Origin: Paracoccus homiensis
GTDB lineage: Bacteria > Pseudomonadota > Alphaproteobacteria > Rhodobacterales > Rhodobacteraceae
Direction: 5' to 3'
Assembly (NCBI RefSeq): GCF_900111675.1
Contig: NZ_FOHO01000005.1
Location: 124,001-188,000 of the forward strand
DNA: 64,000 nucleotides
Below, one piece after another: positions 18,466 to 27,424 of this stretch (position 1 is its first letter; each line of letters begins with the position of its first letter). The notes below the pieces were generated by a model. That model did not search any database and was not told the origin of the DNA. It saw only the letters and a list, made by a program, of their open reading frames with translations. The translations under genes and the position numbers were made by a program.

Positions 18466-18696
18466 ATGATCGCCAGACTTCCCGCGCGCGCGCTGACGCC
18501 GCGTCCCAGCATCGAACGCCTGATTGCACATTATGGTGCGACGGCGGTGTTATGGGCGACCCTTCGGGCGCTGATGATGCCCCGGAAAAAGCGGCCAAGG
18601 CCGCCCGACCCCTATGCGCTAAGCCCGCATATGCGGCGGGATATCGGGCTGCCCCCGGCAGAGCCCCATGTCCCGAAATATTACGAACTGCGCTAG
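18466..18696 (+). CDS. DUF1127-like small basic protein
   Basis: The 76-residue protein is basic. Its C-terminal half (about 40-76) ends in a segment DPYALSPHMRRDIGLPP that resembles the RDIGL signature of DUF1127 (YjiS-like) proteins. Small DUF1127 proteins in alphaproteobacteria are linked to stress responses, RNA turnover or metabolism; the role here is not known. The ATG at 18466 is chosen because AGGAG lies six bases upstream. A stable 9-bp hairpin follows and separates it from the convergent acyltransferase gene. Confidence 0.65.
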   Translation: MIARLPARALTPRPSIERLIAHYGATAVLWATLRALMMPRKKRPRPPDPYALSPHMRRDIGLPPAEPHVPKYYELR

Positions 18697-18704
18697 GCGT
18701 GGTC

Positions 18705-18728
18705 GGGGGTGCGGGCAATCGCACCCCC
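18705..18728. terminator. Hairpin between convergent DUF1127-like and acyltransferase genes
   Basis: A perfect 9-bp stem (gggggtgcg / cgcaccccc) with loop ggcaat, followed on the plus strand by ATCTTGCTT. The short 39-bp gap and position between two stops favour a shared terminator. Confidence 0.7.
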
Positions 18729-18735
18729 ATCTTGC

Positions 18736-19500
18736 TTAACGACGAAAGCCGGCTTCGGCCATCAGCCGGTCCGAGTGATCCTCGATCTGACTGGCAAGTG
18801 TTGTCATGAAATCGTCGTTCGGGGTCTGGGCGTCGATGGGCGGCAGAAACTCGATCACCGCACGGCCGGGGCGCACCCCCCACCCCTTGCGCGGCCAGAA
18901 CAGGCCGGTATTGACCGCCACCGGCACCACCGGAAGCTGCGTCGCCTCGCGAAAGGTGCCCACGCCATGCTTGTAGCTGCGCCGTTCGCCGGGGCGGGTG
19001 CGGGTGCCTTCGGGATAGATGATCAACTGGCCAAGCCCCTCGCCGGCCATCCGCTCGCCGATGCGGGCGACGATTGCGCGCATCGCGTCGCGGCCCTTGC
19101 TGCGATCAATGGGAATGCAGCCGACCTTATAGGCATACCACCCCATCACCGGGACGCGCATCACCTCGCGTTTCATGATGAAATTGCGGCGCGGAACCGC
19201 ATGGGCAATGGCCAGAATATCCAGAAAGCACTGATGCTTGGCCGCGACGATGCAATCTTCGGTCGGCGGTGTGCCCCGCACCTCGCAGGTGACACCCAGA
19301 TGCAGGCGGGCCGCCCACAGCATATAGCCGATCCAGCCGGTCGCGACCCGGTTAGCCCCCTCGCGTCCGCCGCGGATGACGCGGGGAATGCCGATCAGGC
19401 CGATCACGACCGTCGCCAGCGCGACATGCACGTAATACAGCGCGTTCTGCACATATTGATACGGACCCAGCGGCCCCGGCGTGGTGTCAGAACTGCTCAT
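18736..19500 (-). CDS. 1-acyl-sn-glycerol-3-phosphate acyltransferase family (PlsC-like)
   Basis: A 254-residue membrane-associated acyltransferase. The HX4D catalytic motif is KHQCFLD (His89, Asp94) and the substrate-binding block is YPEGTRTRPGE (162-172). An N-terminal hydrophobic segment (about 22-42) anchors it. It probably acylates lysophosphatidate to phosphatidate. The ATG overlaps the ftsX stop (ATGA), so it is the third gene of an ftsE-ftsX-plsC-like operon. Other paralogues may be the principal PlsC, so I leave out the symbol. Confidence 0.88.
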   Translation of the reverse strand: MSSSDTTPGPLGPYQYVQNALYYVHVALATVVIGLIGIPRVIRGGREGANRVATGWIGYMLWAARLHLGVTCEVRGTPPTEDCIVAAKHQCFLDILAIAHAVPRRNFIMKREVMRVPVMGWYAYKVGCIPIDRSKGRDAMRAIVARIGERMAGEGLGQLIIYPEGTRTRPGERRSYKHGVGTFREATQLPVVPVAVNTGLFWPRKGWGVRPGRAVIEFLPPIDAQTPNDDFMTTLASQIEDHSDRLMAEAGFRR

Positions 19501-20426
19501 CGGACCGACCCCAGCATACGCAGCGCCGCCCATTTCGTCGCCAGAAAGCCCACCGCTGCCGCGATCACCGGGATCAGCAACGGCATCAGCCAGCCCCATC
19601 CCTGAAAGCCCAGGCCGGTCAGAAAGCCACCCGCAGCCTGCATGTCGGGCAACAGGGCCACGCACAGCATCCCGGCCAGCGTCCCCGCCCCGGCACCCAG
19701 CGCCGCGCGATGGGTGAACCGGCGCACGAAAGCGGTCGCGATGGTGATGTCCCGCGCCCCGATCAGCCGCAGCACGCGGATCACCTGCCCGTTGGCCGCC
19801 AGCGCGGCCTTGGCCGCCAGCGTGATCATCGATGCCGAAGCCGCGGCGATCAGGATCAGCGAAATGATCCCGAATGCCCGCAGCCGGTTCGCCGCCGTCA
19901 CCAGCGGACGCCGCCATTGCGTGTGGTCGTCCAGCACCGCGCCCGATGCCTCGGCCTCAAGGCGCAGACGCAGGCCCTCGGGGTCGAAGTCCTTGCTGAT
20001 GATCGGCACCTCGATCAGGTCGGGGACCGGCAATGCGTCGACCGGCATGTCGGGGCCGAACCACGGGGCCAGAAGCTGGGCCACCTGATCGTTCGGCAGC
20101 TTCTGCGGCGTACCCGCGCCCGGCGTCGCCTGAACGATCTGCAACACCGCCTGTGTATAGGCATCCTGATCGCCGTCCGGGGCGCTGACACGAACGGTCA
20201 CCGACTGCGCCAGTTCCGAGGACCAGCGATCGGCAAGACGCCCCGTCGCCAGCGCAAGCGCCAGTGCAAAGACCGCCAGGAAGGCCATCGCGGCAGCGGA
20301 AAACAGCGTCAGATGCGCGGTGAACCCGGTCGGTGGAACGATCCGGTCGCCGGTGCCGCCATCGCCGCGGATCAATCCCTGCCACAGCGTCCGTAGATTC
20401 AAGGCGCGAAAATCGTGACGTTTCAC
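19497..20426 (-). CDS. ftsX: Cell division ABC transporter permease-like protein FtsX
   Basis: FtsX with FtsE forms the divisome ABC complex that activates periplasmic peptidoglycan hydrolysis. The 309-residue protein has one membrane span near 39-61, a periplasmic domain (about 65-185), and three further spans in the C-terminal half, the usual FtsX plan. The GTG start overlaps the ftsE stop (GTGA). Sequence conservation is moderate, as normal for FtsX, so identification leans on topology and the neighbour ftsE. Confidence 0.9.
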   Translation of the reverse strand: MKRHDFRALNLRTLWQGLIRGDGGTGDRIVPPTGFTAHLTLFSAAAMAFLAVFALALALATGRLADRWSSELAQSVTVRVSAPDGDQDAYTQAVLQIVQATPGAGTPQKLPNDQVAQLLAPWFGPDMPVDALPVPDLIEVPIISKDFDPEGLRLRLEAEASGAVLDDHTQWRRPLVTAANRLRAFGIISLILIAAASASMITLAAKAALAANGQVIRVLRLIGARDITIATAFVRRFTHRAALGAGAGTLAGMLCVALLPDMQAAGGFLTGLGFQGWGWLMPLLIPVIAAAVGFLATKWAALRMLGSVR

Positions 20427-21097
20427 AGATCGGCTCCTGCCAGGTGCAAGGTTCCGCCCGCGATCCGCAGCACCCGGGCCGAAACCTGCGCCTTGGTCGC
20501 GCGGATCAGGTTCAGGTCATGGGTCGCCACCAGAACGGTCTTGCCCGATTTATTCAACTCGATCAGCAGCTGCATCAGCCGCATCGACATTTCCCAGTCC
20601 AGATTGCCCGTCGGCTCGTCCGCCAGCACCACGTCGGGCGACAGGATGACCGCGCGGGCCAGTGCGGCGCGCTGACGCTCGCCCCCGGACAGCGAGGGGG
20701 GGTAGGATCGCGCCTGCGCCGCCAGTTGCACCCAGCCCAGCAGATCGCGCATCGCGTCGATATCAACGCCCTGCCCGGCCACCGACAGCGGCAGCGCCAC
20801 GTTTTCGGCCACCGGCAGATGATCAAGGAACTGCGTGTCCTGATGGACCACGCCGACACGCCGGCGCAGCATCGCGATCTCGTCGCGACCCAGTTCGGTC
20901 ACATCCTGGTCAAAGACCTTCAACTGGCCGGAACTGGGCAGAAGATCGGCGTAGCACAGTCGCAGAAGGGTGGTTTTCCCCGACCCGGACGGCCCGGTCA
21001 GAAAGTGGAACATGCCGGGCTGAAGGCTCAGCGTCATTCCCGTCAACAGTTCGGAGCCGACATGGTAGCCAAAGCTCACATCCTGCATCTCGATCAC
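20423..21097 (-). CDS. ftsE: Cell division ATP-binding protein FtsE
   Basis: The 224-residue ABC ATPase has Walker A GPSGSGKT (35-42), signature LSGGERQR (136-143) and Walker B VVLADEPTGN (157-166), with the FtsE-like segment VGVVHQDTQFLD. It powers FtsX at the division site. A GTG at 21097 is the likely start (MIEMQDVSFGYH), with an ATG three codons later as alternative. First gene of the ftsE-ftsX-acyltransferase operon, divergent from the zinc-ribbon gene over 92 bp. Confidence 0.95.
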   Translation of the reverse strand: MIEMQDVSFGYHVGSELLTGMTLSLQPGMFHFLTGPSGSGKTTLLRLCYADLLPSSGQLKVFDQDVTELGRDEIAMLRRRVGVVHQDTQFLDHLPVAENVALPLSVAGQGVDIDAMRDLLGWVQLAAQARSYPPSLSGGERQRAALARAVILSPDVVLADEPTGNLDWEMSMRLMQLLIELNKSGKTVLVATHDLNLIRATKAQVSARVLRIAGGTLHLAGADL

Positions 21098-21189
21098 GCG
21101 CGCTCTCCCATAGCTTGTGGCGCCGGCAGCGCTTGGAAGCCGGACCTGCGCTTGATAGAACAGCGCAACGACGAATGCGAGAGGGCGGC

Positions 21190-22017
21190 ATGGGCGAAAT
21201 CAGACTGACTTGTCCGGAATGCGGGATGGAATACAGCCTTGCCCCGGATGCCATCCCGGCAGGCGGCCGAGAGGTGGAATGCACGGCCTGCGGGCATGTC
21301 TGGCAGGCCACGCCGCAACAGGCCGAACCGTCGATGACCCTGCCCCGCCCCGCCGAGCAGGACGATTCGGGTGTGGTTCGTCACGAAAACGTCAACGCCC
21401 CATCGCCCGGACCGGTCAATCTCAGCCGCAAGCTGCCCGACAATGTCCTCAGCATCCTGCGTGACGAAGTCGAATACGAACGCAAGGCGCGGGCATCCGA
21501 TGACATCCAGCCCGTCTCGCCGCAATCGGACCCGGATTGGCCGGCGACCACGATCACGGCCCCTGTCACACGGTCGGTCGCCCAGCCTGCGATCACCGAA
21601 CCGGGCCCGCGCCTGACCGCACCCGCACCAAAGACCGCAGCCGCTCCGGCCAAACCTGCGCCGCAGCCGACCACGCCGGCCTACCGTGCGCCGTCCGCGG
21701 CATCGCATGTGACGCCGCCCAGTTCGCCCGCCACGACGGCTGCCGCCGCCGCCATCGTCAAACATGATCGGGTCCAAAAGCCGCAAACCCCGCTGCATAA
21801 CTCGCCGCTGGTCAAATCCACCCGCCGCACAGGCTATTGGCCGGGCTTCGGCCTTGCTGCGATGATCGCGACGGCGGCGCTGGCGTTGTATCTGCTGGCA
21901 CCGCGCATGGCCGACAGCGGCGCGATCGGCGATGGCCTGAACGCCTATCGCGCACAGGTCGATCTGGCCCGCACATGGCTGGCCGACAGCACCGCCCGGT
22001 TTCTTGGGTCACGCTGA
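21190..22017 (+). CDS. Zinc-ribbon, Pro/Ala-rich, single-pass membrane protein (MJ0042-type finger)
   Basis: The 275-residue protein opens with a zinc ribbon (Cys8-x2-Cys11 and Cys31-x2-Cys34; LTCPECGMEYSL, VECTACGHVWQA). A long low-complexity Pro/Ala/Thr-rich region follows, then one membrane span near the C-terminus (about 220-242). This N-terminal cytosolic finger plus linker plus anchor is common in alphaproteobacteria, often next to ftsE, but no function is established to my knowledge. The ATG at 21190 is preceded by GAGGG. Codon use matches its neighbours. Confidence 0.82.
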   Translation: MGEIRLTCPECGMEYSLAPDAIPAGGREVECTACGHVWQATPQQAEPSMTLPRPAEQDDSGVVRHENVNAPSPGPVNLSRKLPDNVLSILRDEVEYERKARASDDIQPVSPQSDPDWPATTITAPVTRSVAQPAITEPGPRLTAPAPKTAAAPAKPAPQPTTPAYRAPSAASHVTPPSSPATTAAAAAIVKHDRVQKPQTPLHNSPLVKSTRRTGYWPGFGLAAMIATAALALYLLAPRMADSGAIGDGLNAYRAQVDLARTWLADSTARFLGSR

Positions 22018-22023
22018 TCGCGC

Positions 22024-24486
22024 CTAGAACCGATCCAGCAGCCGATCCAGATAGTCACGTTCATCACTGGGGCGGTCGCGCTGGCCGCTGCGGCGACGGA
22101 TCTCGTCCAGCAGGTCGCGTGCCCGCGCGGCAGGGTCGACCCCTTCGGCCAGCGGATCGCCCGAGGTGATGACATTGCCGTTTCCGGCCTGCTGCCGTCC
22201 CAACGGGTCCAGGATCGGCCGACGGTCAAAGGGCTGGCCATCGGCGCCCGTCTGCCCGGCCTGCTGTCCCTGCCCCGGCTGATCGCCGGGCTGCTGTCCG
22301 GGCTGATCCCCGCCCTGTTCCTGTCCCTGCCGCTGTTGCCCCAGCATGTCACCCAGGGCGCGCATCCCTTCGCGCATGGACTGGATCGCATCGGCCTGTC
22401 GCTGCATCGCACCACCCGGATCGCCGTCGCGCAGGGCCTGTTCGGCATCTTCCATCGCGCGACCGGCCTCGTCCAGCTGCCGACCCGCCTGATCGCCCAG
22501 ATCCGACCCCTGCCCCGGCAACAATCCGCGCTGCTGCCCCAGATCCTCGCGCAGCTGCCGCTGGCGTTGCGCCAGATCGTCGGCGTTCCCGCCATCCTGG
22601 CCCTGACCGAACTGTTGTTGCAGGTCGCGGAAGGCCTCATCTGACAATTGCTGCTGCTGGCGCAGGGTGTCGGCCAGTCCGTTCATCGCCGAATTCCCCT
22701 GACTGCCCTCACCCTGTCCGCCCTGACCCTCGGTCACCTGAAGGTTTTCCATCATGCGGTTGAACTGTTCCAGCAATTGCTGCGCCTCGGCCATGCGCCC
22801 CTCGTTCATCAGGCGCTGAATTTCGTCCATCATCTGCTGGATCTGATCGCCGGTGATGCGCTGCCCCTCGGGGCGCTCGGCAAAGCGATCGGCCGGGTCG
22901 CGCTGATTCTGTTCGGCCAGCATGCGGGTATAGGCGTCGGTCGCCTCTTTCAGTTCATCCATAAGGCGCTGGATCTCATCCTCGCTGGCACCGTTGCGAA
23001 TGGCCTCGGACAGTTTTTCCTGCGCCTGTTTCATCCGCGCCAACGCATCCGCCAGACCGCCATCCTCCAACAGGACCGCTGCCTCCCAAAGGGCTTCGGC
23101 AAAGCGGTCGCGCGTGTCGGCAGTCAACGGCCCATCTTCAAGGATCGCAACGCCACCCTGCAACTCGCGATAAAGATCATCCTCGACGAACCCCTCGGGC
23201 TGCCAGGTCACCGCACGCAGAATTTCGGCGCTGCGCCCGGCATTCTGGCGCGACCACAACAGATCGCGCCGCAGCTCGATCAGGGCGGCGGCCAACGGGT
23301 CGAAAAACCGGCGCCCCGGCAGGATCATGCTTGCCGGCTGGGACAGACCGACCTGATCGATCCCGTCACTGGCTTCCAGCGTCAGCGTGATCGGCATATT
23401 GGCCCAGGGATGGCGCGACAGATCCTCGACCAGTTGCCCAACGACCTGATCGCGCCCGCCGCCGCGCGGCAAGGGCAGTGTCAGGTCCAGCCCGTCGCGC
23501 GGCTCGGGGTCGATGGCCAGACCAAATCTGCGGTCGACCGCGGGCAGATCCAGCGCGATCCGCGCCTTGGCGGCGGCGATGCCATGATCGTCCTCGGCCT
23601 CGAAGGACTGAACCATCCGACCATCCGCGCGACGCGTCGCCGGGGCACCGGCCCGGATCATCGGCGGCGTATCGGGCAGGATCGTGATGTCGAAACGCCG
23701 CCCGGCAATGTCGATCACCCCCGAAGTCTCGCCCCGAAAGCTGGGCGCCGACGCATCATCACCCACAAGCGGCCCGATATCCTGCGTGACCTCGGCCCCG
23801 TCGCCATAAAGAAGAAAGCTAAGTTCGCTGCCCTTGGGCAGTTCCAGCACCTCACCCTCGGGCAGGGCATTCAGATAGATGGTCGGTCGGCGCGTATAGG
23901 CCGGGGGCGTGGCCCACCCTTCCCAGCTTGGACCACCTGACAACCGCTCGGGCAGGACGGCGGGACGTGTGATCGTTGCCGCAACGGCAGACAGCCCCTG
24001 CCCGATCTGGCCCGCACCGCCAAAGATCAGCGCCATGACCAACGCGACCAACCCCGCCAGCCGCAACGCAAAGGGATCGCGGGTTGTCAGCCCCGCATCC
24101 GGCCTGACAGCCCGCGCGGCACTTGCACGATCGGCCATCTGGCGCAGATGCGCCTGCCACAGGGCACCTTCCCCCCCGATCGCGGCCTGATCGCGCAAGG
24201 CGGTCAGCGGCCGCCCCGGAAGACTGTCATCCAGACGGGCCAGAACCTCGCCCTCGCGCACCCGACGAAACCGCATTCCGCCGCGAATGGCGGCAACCAG
24301 CAGCGCCAGCAGCAAAGCACCCAGAACCCAGGGCAGAACAGCCACCGGCATCGCGGCGATGACACCCAGCGCCAATCCCGCATACAGTGCCATCAGCAAC
24401 GCAGCTAACGGCCAGAAGGCCCGCGCCCCGCGTTCCCACACCATGCCCCAGCGGGTCAGCCGCAGCGCATTGGCCACCGGCCCCAT
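22024..24486 (-). CDS. Large Gln-rich membrane protein of the TIGR02302/DUF4175 type
   Basis: A protein of about 820 residues with two or three membrane spans near the N-terminus (about 20-70 and 145-165). A soluble region follows, then a striking low-complexity C-terminal third dominated by Gln, Gly, Asp and Met with repeated GQQPG-like runs. It matches the alphaproteobacterial family with low-complexity tail (TIGR02302); function unknown. An in-frame ATG at 24570 exists, but codons before 24486 would translate the dispersed repeat at 24481-24534. I therefore prefer ATG 24486 (MGPVANALRLTRWG). It follows lysA on the same strand. Confidence 0.75.
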   Translation of the reverse strand: MGPVANALRLTRWGMVWERGARAFWPLAALLMALYAGLALGVIAAMPVAVLPWVLGALLLALLVAAIRGGMRFRRVREGEVLARLDDSLPGRPLTALRDQAAIGGEGALWQAHLRQMADRASAARAVRPDAGLTTRDPFALRLAGLVALVMALIFGGAGQIGQGLSAVAATITRPAVLPERLSGGPSWEGWATPPAYTRRPTIYLNALPEGEVLELPKGSELSFLLYGDGAEVTQDIGPLVGDDASAPSFRGETSGVIDIAGRRFDITILPDTPPMIRAGAPATRRADGRMVQSFEAEDDHGIAAAKARIALDLPAVDRRFGLAIDPEPRDGLDLTLPLPRGGGRDQVVGQLVEDLSRHPWANMPITLTLEASDGIDQVGLSQPASMILPGRRFFDPLAAALIELRRDLLWSRQNAGRSAEILRAVTWQPEGFVEDDLYRELQGGVAILEDGPLTADTRDRFAEALWEAAVLLEDGGLADALARMKQAQEKLSEAIRNGASEDEIQRLMDELKEATDAYTRMLAEQNQRDPADRFAERPEGQRITGDQIQQMMDEIQRLMNEGRMAEAQQLLEQFNRMMENLQVTEGQGGQGEGSQGNSAMNGLADTLRQQQQLSDEAFRDLQQQFGQGQDGGNADDLAQRQRQLREDLGQQRGLLPGQGSDLGDQAGRQLDEAGRAMEDAEQALRDGDPGGAMQRQADAIQSMREGMRALGDMLGQQRQGQEQGGDQPGQQPGDQPGQGQQAGQTGADGQPFDRRPILDPLGRQQAGNGNVITSGDPLAEGVDPAARARDLLDEIRRRSGQRDRPSDERDYLDRLLDRF

Positions 24487-24534
24487 CTTCTGTGCGGAAA
24501 TATCCTCGGGGGTCCGGGGGCAGACAGCCCCCGG
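24481..24534 (-). repeat. Dispersed intergenic repeat, subfamily 1, copy 1 (hairpin plus core)
   Basis: On the minus strand an 8-bp hairpin (ccgggggc / gcccccgg, 24534-24514) is followed by a 32-base core at 24512-24481. The core begins cccccgaggatatttc and ends gcacagaagatgggg. It matches the core at 45511-45542 at 31 of 32 positions. It lies between the lysA stop and the next gene and supplies that gene's likely start codon. Confidence 0.75.
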
Positions 24535-24560
24535 CTGTGACGTCACCTGCCTGCGTCGTC

Positions 24561-25826
24561 TCAAAGCCATTCCGGGATCGTATCCCGAGACAGCATTTCC
24601 TCAAATGTCGGCCGCGCGCGGATGACGGCGAAGTGATCGCCGCTGACCAGAACCTCGGGCACCAGCGGGCGCGAATTGTATTCCGACGCCATCACCGCCC
24701 CGTAGGCCCCGGCCGAACGGAACGCGATCAGATCATCGGCAGCCACCGACGGCAGCTGGGTGCCCTTCTGGAACGTGTCCCCCGATTCGCAGACAGGCCC
24801 CACCACGTCGAAAGGCCGCAATTCTGCGCCAAGCGCCGCTTCGCGCACCGGAACGATGTCGTGATGCGCCCCATACATGGCCGGGCGCAGCAGATCGTTC
24901 ATGGCCGCATCCACGATCAGGAAATCGCGCCCCTCGCCCTCTTTCACATAGATGACCGACGACAACAGCACGCCCGCATTGCCGACGATGTTGCGTCCGG
25001 GCTCGATCTCGATCTCGCAGCCCAGATCGCCGACCGCATCGCGGATCACCTGACCATATTCGATGGGCAGGGGCGGTGCATTGTTGTCGCGGCGATAGGG
25101 GATGCCCAGCCCGCCGCCCAGATCCAGCCGGGTGATGTCATGCCCATCGGCCCTCAGGGCACGGGTCAGATCCGCGACCTTGGCATAGGCCGCGCGGTAA
25201 GGGTCCAGATCGGTCAGCTGGCTGCCGATATGGACGTCGATGCCAACGACCTTCAGGCCGGGCAGCGCCGCGGCCTCGGCGTAGACCTGGCGCGATTTGG
25301 CAATCGGGATGCCGAACTTGTTTTCCGATTTCCCGGTCGCGATCTTTTCATGCGTCTTGGCATCGACATCCGGGTTCACCCGGATCGCCACGGGAACCTC
25401 GGCCCCCATGCTGACGGCCAGCGCGGACAGCGCCCGCATCTCGGGTTCGCTTTCGATGTTGAACTGACGGATGCCGCCCTCGATCGCCTGACGCATCTCG
25501 GAGACGGTCTTGCCGACACCCGAAAAGACGATGCGCTCACCCGGCACACCGGCCGCCTTGGCGCGGGCATATTCCCCGCCCGACACCACATCCATTCCCG
25601 CGCCCTGGTCGGCCATCAGCTTCAGCACGGCCAGATTCGAATTCGCCTTGACCGCAAAGCAGACCAGGTGATCGGTCCAGTCCAGCGCCTGACGGAACAG
25701 CCCGAAATGACGGGTCAGCGTCGCCGCGGAATAGACATAGACGGGCGTGCCGACCTCGGCCGCGATCCGCGACAGGGGGACATCCTCGGCGTGAAGCTGA
25801 CCGTCCTTGTAGTTGAAGTGATCCAA
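24561..25826 (-). CDS. lysA: Diaminopimelate decarboxylase
   Basis: LysA converts meso-diaminopimelate to L-lysine, the last step of the pathway. The 421-residue protein has the PLP Lys in FAVKANSN (Lys60), HIGSQL, the glycine loop GGGLGIPY, EPGRNIVGNAG and CESGDTF, all typical of fold-type III decarboxylases. The start is a TTG at 25826 (MDHFNYKDG), with GGAG seven bases upstream; no ATG fits. It begins one base after the stop of a 56-codon lipoprotein gene that itself overlaps argH, so all three should be one operon. dapE is at 48.3 kb. Confidence 0.94.
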   Translation of the reverse strand: MDHFNYKDGQLHAEDVPLSRIAAEVGTPVYVYSAATLTRHFGLFRQALDWTDHLVCFAVKANSNLAVLKLMADQGAGMDVVSGGEYARAKAAGVPGERIVFSGVGKTVSEMRQAIEGGIRQFNIESEPEMRALSALAVSMGAEVPVAIRVNPDVDAKTHEKIATGKSENKFGIPIAKSRQVYAEAAALPGLKVVGIDVHIGSQLTDLDPYRAAYAKVADLTRALRADGHDITRLDLGGGLGIPYRRDNNAPPLPIEYGQVIRDAVGDLGCEIEIEPGRNIVGNAGVLLSSVIYVKEGEGRDFLIVDAAMNDLLRPAMYGAHHDIVPVREAALGAELRPFDVVGPVCESGDTFQKGTQLPSVAADDLIAFRSAGAYGAVMASEYNSRPLVPEVLVSGDHFAVIRARPTFEEMLSRDTIPEWL

Positions 25827-25827
25827 T

Positions 25828-25998
25828 TCAAAGCTCCGTCGAGACGCCGATACGGGCGTCGCCCGAAAGGGTGATGCCGCCTTGCGACTGCGCTGCGGGT
25901 TCCGGCGCCGGACGGCGCGGCGCCCCATCGACGCCGCAACCGGTCAGAACCACGATCAGCACGACGATGGCGGCTGCGATCAGGACGATATTTCTCAT
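25828..25998 (-). CDS. Small lipoprotein between argH and lysA
   Basis: A 56-residue protein with a lipoprotein signal: charged start MRN, hydrophobic run [15 protein letters not shown], then lipobox LTGC with the lipidated Cys at 21. A short Pro/Ala-rich mature part of about 36 residues ends [15 protein letters not shown]. The ATG overlaps the argH stop (ATGA) and the stop is one base from the lysA TTG, so it is translated within the operon. It resembles the tiny LppL-type lipoproteins annotated beside lysA in other proteobacteria. Function unknown. Confidence 0.8.
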   Translation of the reverse strand: MRNIVLIAAAIVVLIVVLTGCGVDGAPRRPAPEPAAQSQGGITLSGDARIGVSTEL

Positions 25999-27401
25999 GC
26001 CAGCACCTCTTTCCAGCGGGCGATCTGTGCGCGCACCTGATCGGGCGCGGTGCCGCCATAGCTTTGCCGCGACGCGACCGAATTATGCACACCCAGCACG
26101 TTGAACACATCCTCCGTGATGGCGGCATTGACCGACTGCATGTCCGCCAACGTCAGATCGGGCAGATCGCAGCCCCTGTCCTCGGCCATGGCGACCAGCG
26201 TGCCGGTGACGTGATGGGCGTCGCGGAAGGGCAGACCGGCCTCGCGGACCAGCCAGTCGGCCAGATCGGTCGCGGTCGAGAACCCGGCCGAAGCCGCCGC
26301 CTGAAGGTTTTCGCGGTTCGCGGTCAGATCCGACAGCATCCCGCCCATCGCCGCCAGCGCCAGCATCAGGTTGTCGGCGGCGTCAAAGACCTGTTCCTTG
26401 TCTTCCTGCATGTCCTTGGAATAGGCCAAGGGCAGACCCTTCATCACCGTGAACAGCGCCACCGTCGCGCCCAGAATCCGGCCGATCTTGGCACGGATCA
26501 GCTCGGCCGCGTCGGGGTTGCGCTTCTGCGGCATGATCGACGATCCGGTCGACCACTTGTCCGACATCGAGACGAAACGGAACTGCGCCGAGGACCAGAT
26601 CACCAGTTCTTCCGCCAGACGCGACAGATGCACCGCGCAGATGCTGGCCGCAGACAGGAATTCCAGCGCAAAGTCACGGTCGCTGACGGCATCCAGGCTG
26701 TTGGCCATCGGGCGGTCGAAATCCAGCGCCCTGGCCGTGGCGTGACGGTCGATCGGATAGCCGGTCCCGGCCAGCGCCGCCGCGCCAAGGGGCGATTCGT
26801 TCATCCGCCGGCGTGCATCCTGAAAGCGCGACAGATCGCGGCCGAACATCTCGACATAGGCCATCATGTGGTGGCCCCAGGTGACCGGCTGCGCGGTCTG
26901 CAGATGGGTAAAGCCCGGCATGACCCAGTCGGCACCGCTTTCGGCCTGACCTAGCGCGGCACGGATCAGCGCCTGCAGGCCCGCAATCGCGGCGTCGCAT
27001 TGATCGCGTACCCACAGCCGGAAATCGGTCGCGACCTGATCGTTGCGCGACCGGCCCGTATGCAGGCGGCCCGCCGGTTCGCCGATGATGTCCTTCAGCC
27101 GCGCCTCGACATTCATGTGGATGTCTTCCAGCGCGGTCTTGAAGGGGAAATCGCCTGCCTCGATCTCTGACAAGACCGTGAGAAGGCCTTTCCCGATGGC
27201 GTCGGCATCGCTATCGCTGATGATGCCCTGCGCCGCCAGCATCGCGGCATGGGCCCGGCTACCCCGGATATCCTGGGCGTAGAGCCGCCGGTCGAAGCCG
27301 ATCGAGGCGTTGATCGCCTCCATGATGGCATCGGGTCCTGCGGCAAAGCGCCCGCCCCACATGCTGTTGGCTGCGTCCTGGGTCTGGGGCCGGTCGTTCA
27401 T
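25995..27401 (-). CDS. argH: Argininosuccinate lyase
   Basis: ArgH splits argininosuccinate into arginine and fumarate. The 468-residue protein has the fumarase/aspartase-superfamily signature [11 protein letters not shown] (286-296), whose Ser is the catalytic acid region, and HTGRSRND (114-121) that binds substrate. Length is normal. Its start is only 23 bp from the divergent tlpA start. AAGGA for argH and GGAGG for tlpA lie on opposite strands of one short stretch, so the promoters must extend into neighbouring coding sequence. Confidence 0.97.
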   Translation of the reverse strand: MNDRPQTQDAANSMWGGRFAAGPDAIMEAINASIGFDRRLYAQDIRGSRAHAAMLAAQGIISDSDADAIGKGLLTVLSEIEAGDFPFKTALEDIHMNVEARLKDIIGEPAGRLHTGRSRNDQVATDFRLWVRDQCDAAIAGLQALIRAALGQAESGADWVMPGFTHLQTAQPVTWGHHMMAYVEMFGRDLSRFQDARRRMNESPLGAAALAGTGYPIDRHATARALDFDRPMANSLDAVSDRDFALEFLSAASICAVHLSRLAEELVIWSSAQFRFVSMSDKWSTGSSIMPQKRNPDAAELIRAKIGRILGATVALFTVMKGLPLAYSKDMQEDKEQVFDAADNLMLALAAMGGMLSDLTANRENLQAAASAGFSTATDLADWLVREAGLPFRDAHHVTGTLVAMAEDRGCDLPDLTLADMQSVNAAITEDVFNVLGVHNSVASRQSYGGTAPDQVRAQIARWKEVLA

Positions 27402-27424
27402 ACGGAAAGTCCTTCGGAGGTCAC

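Noticed and set aside
24486-24570. Extended N-terminus of the Gln-rich protein
   Set aside because: These codons overlap a repeat that is non-coding at 45.5 kb, and the upstream ATG lacks a ribosome binding site.
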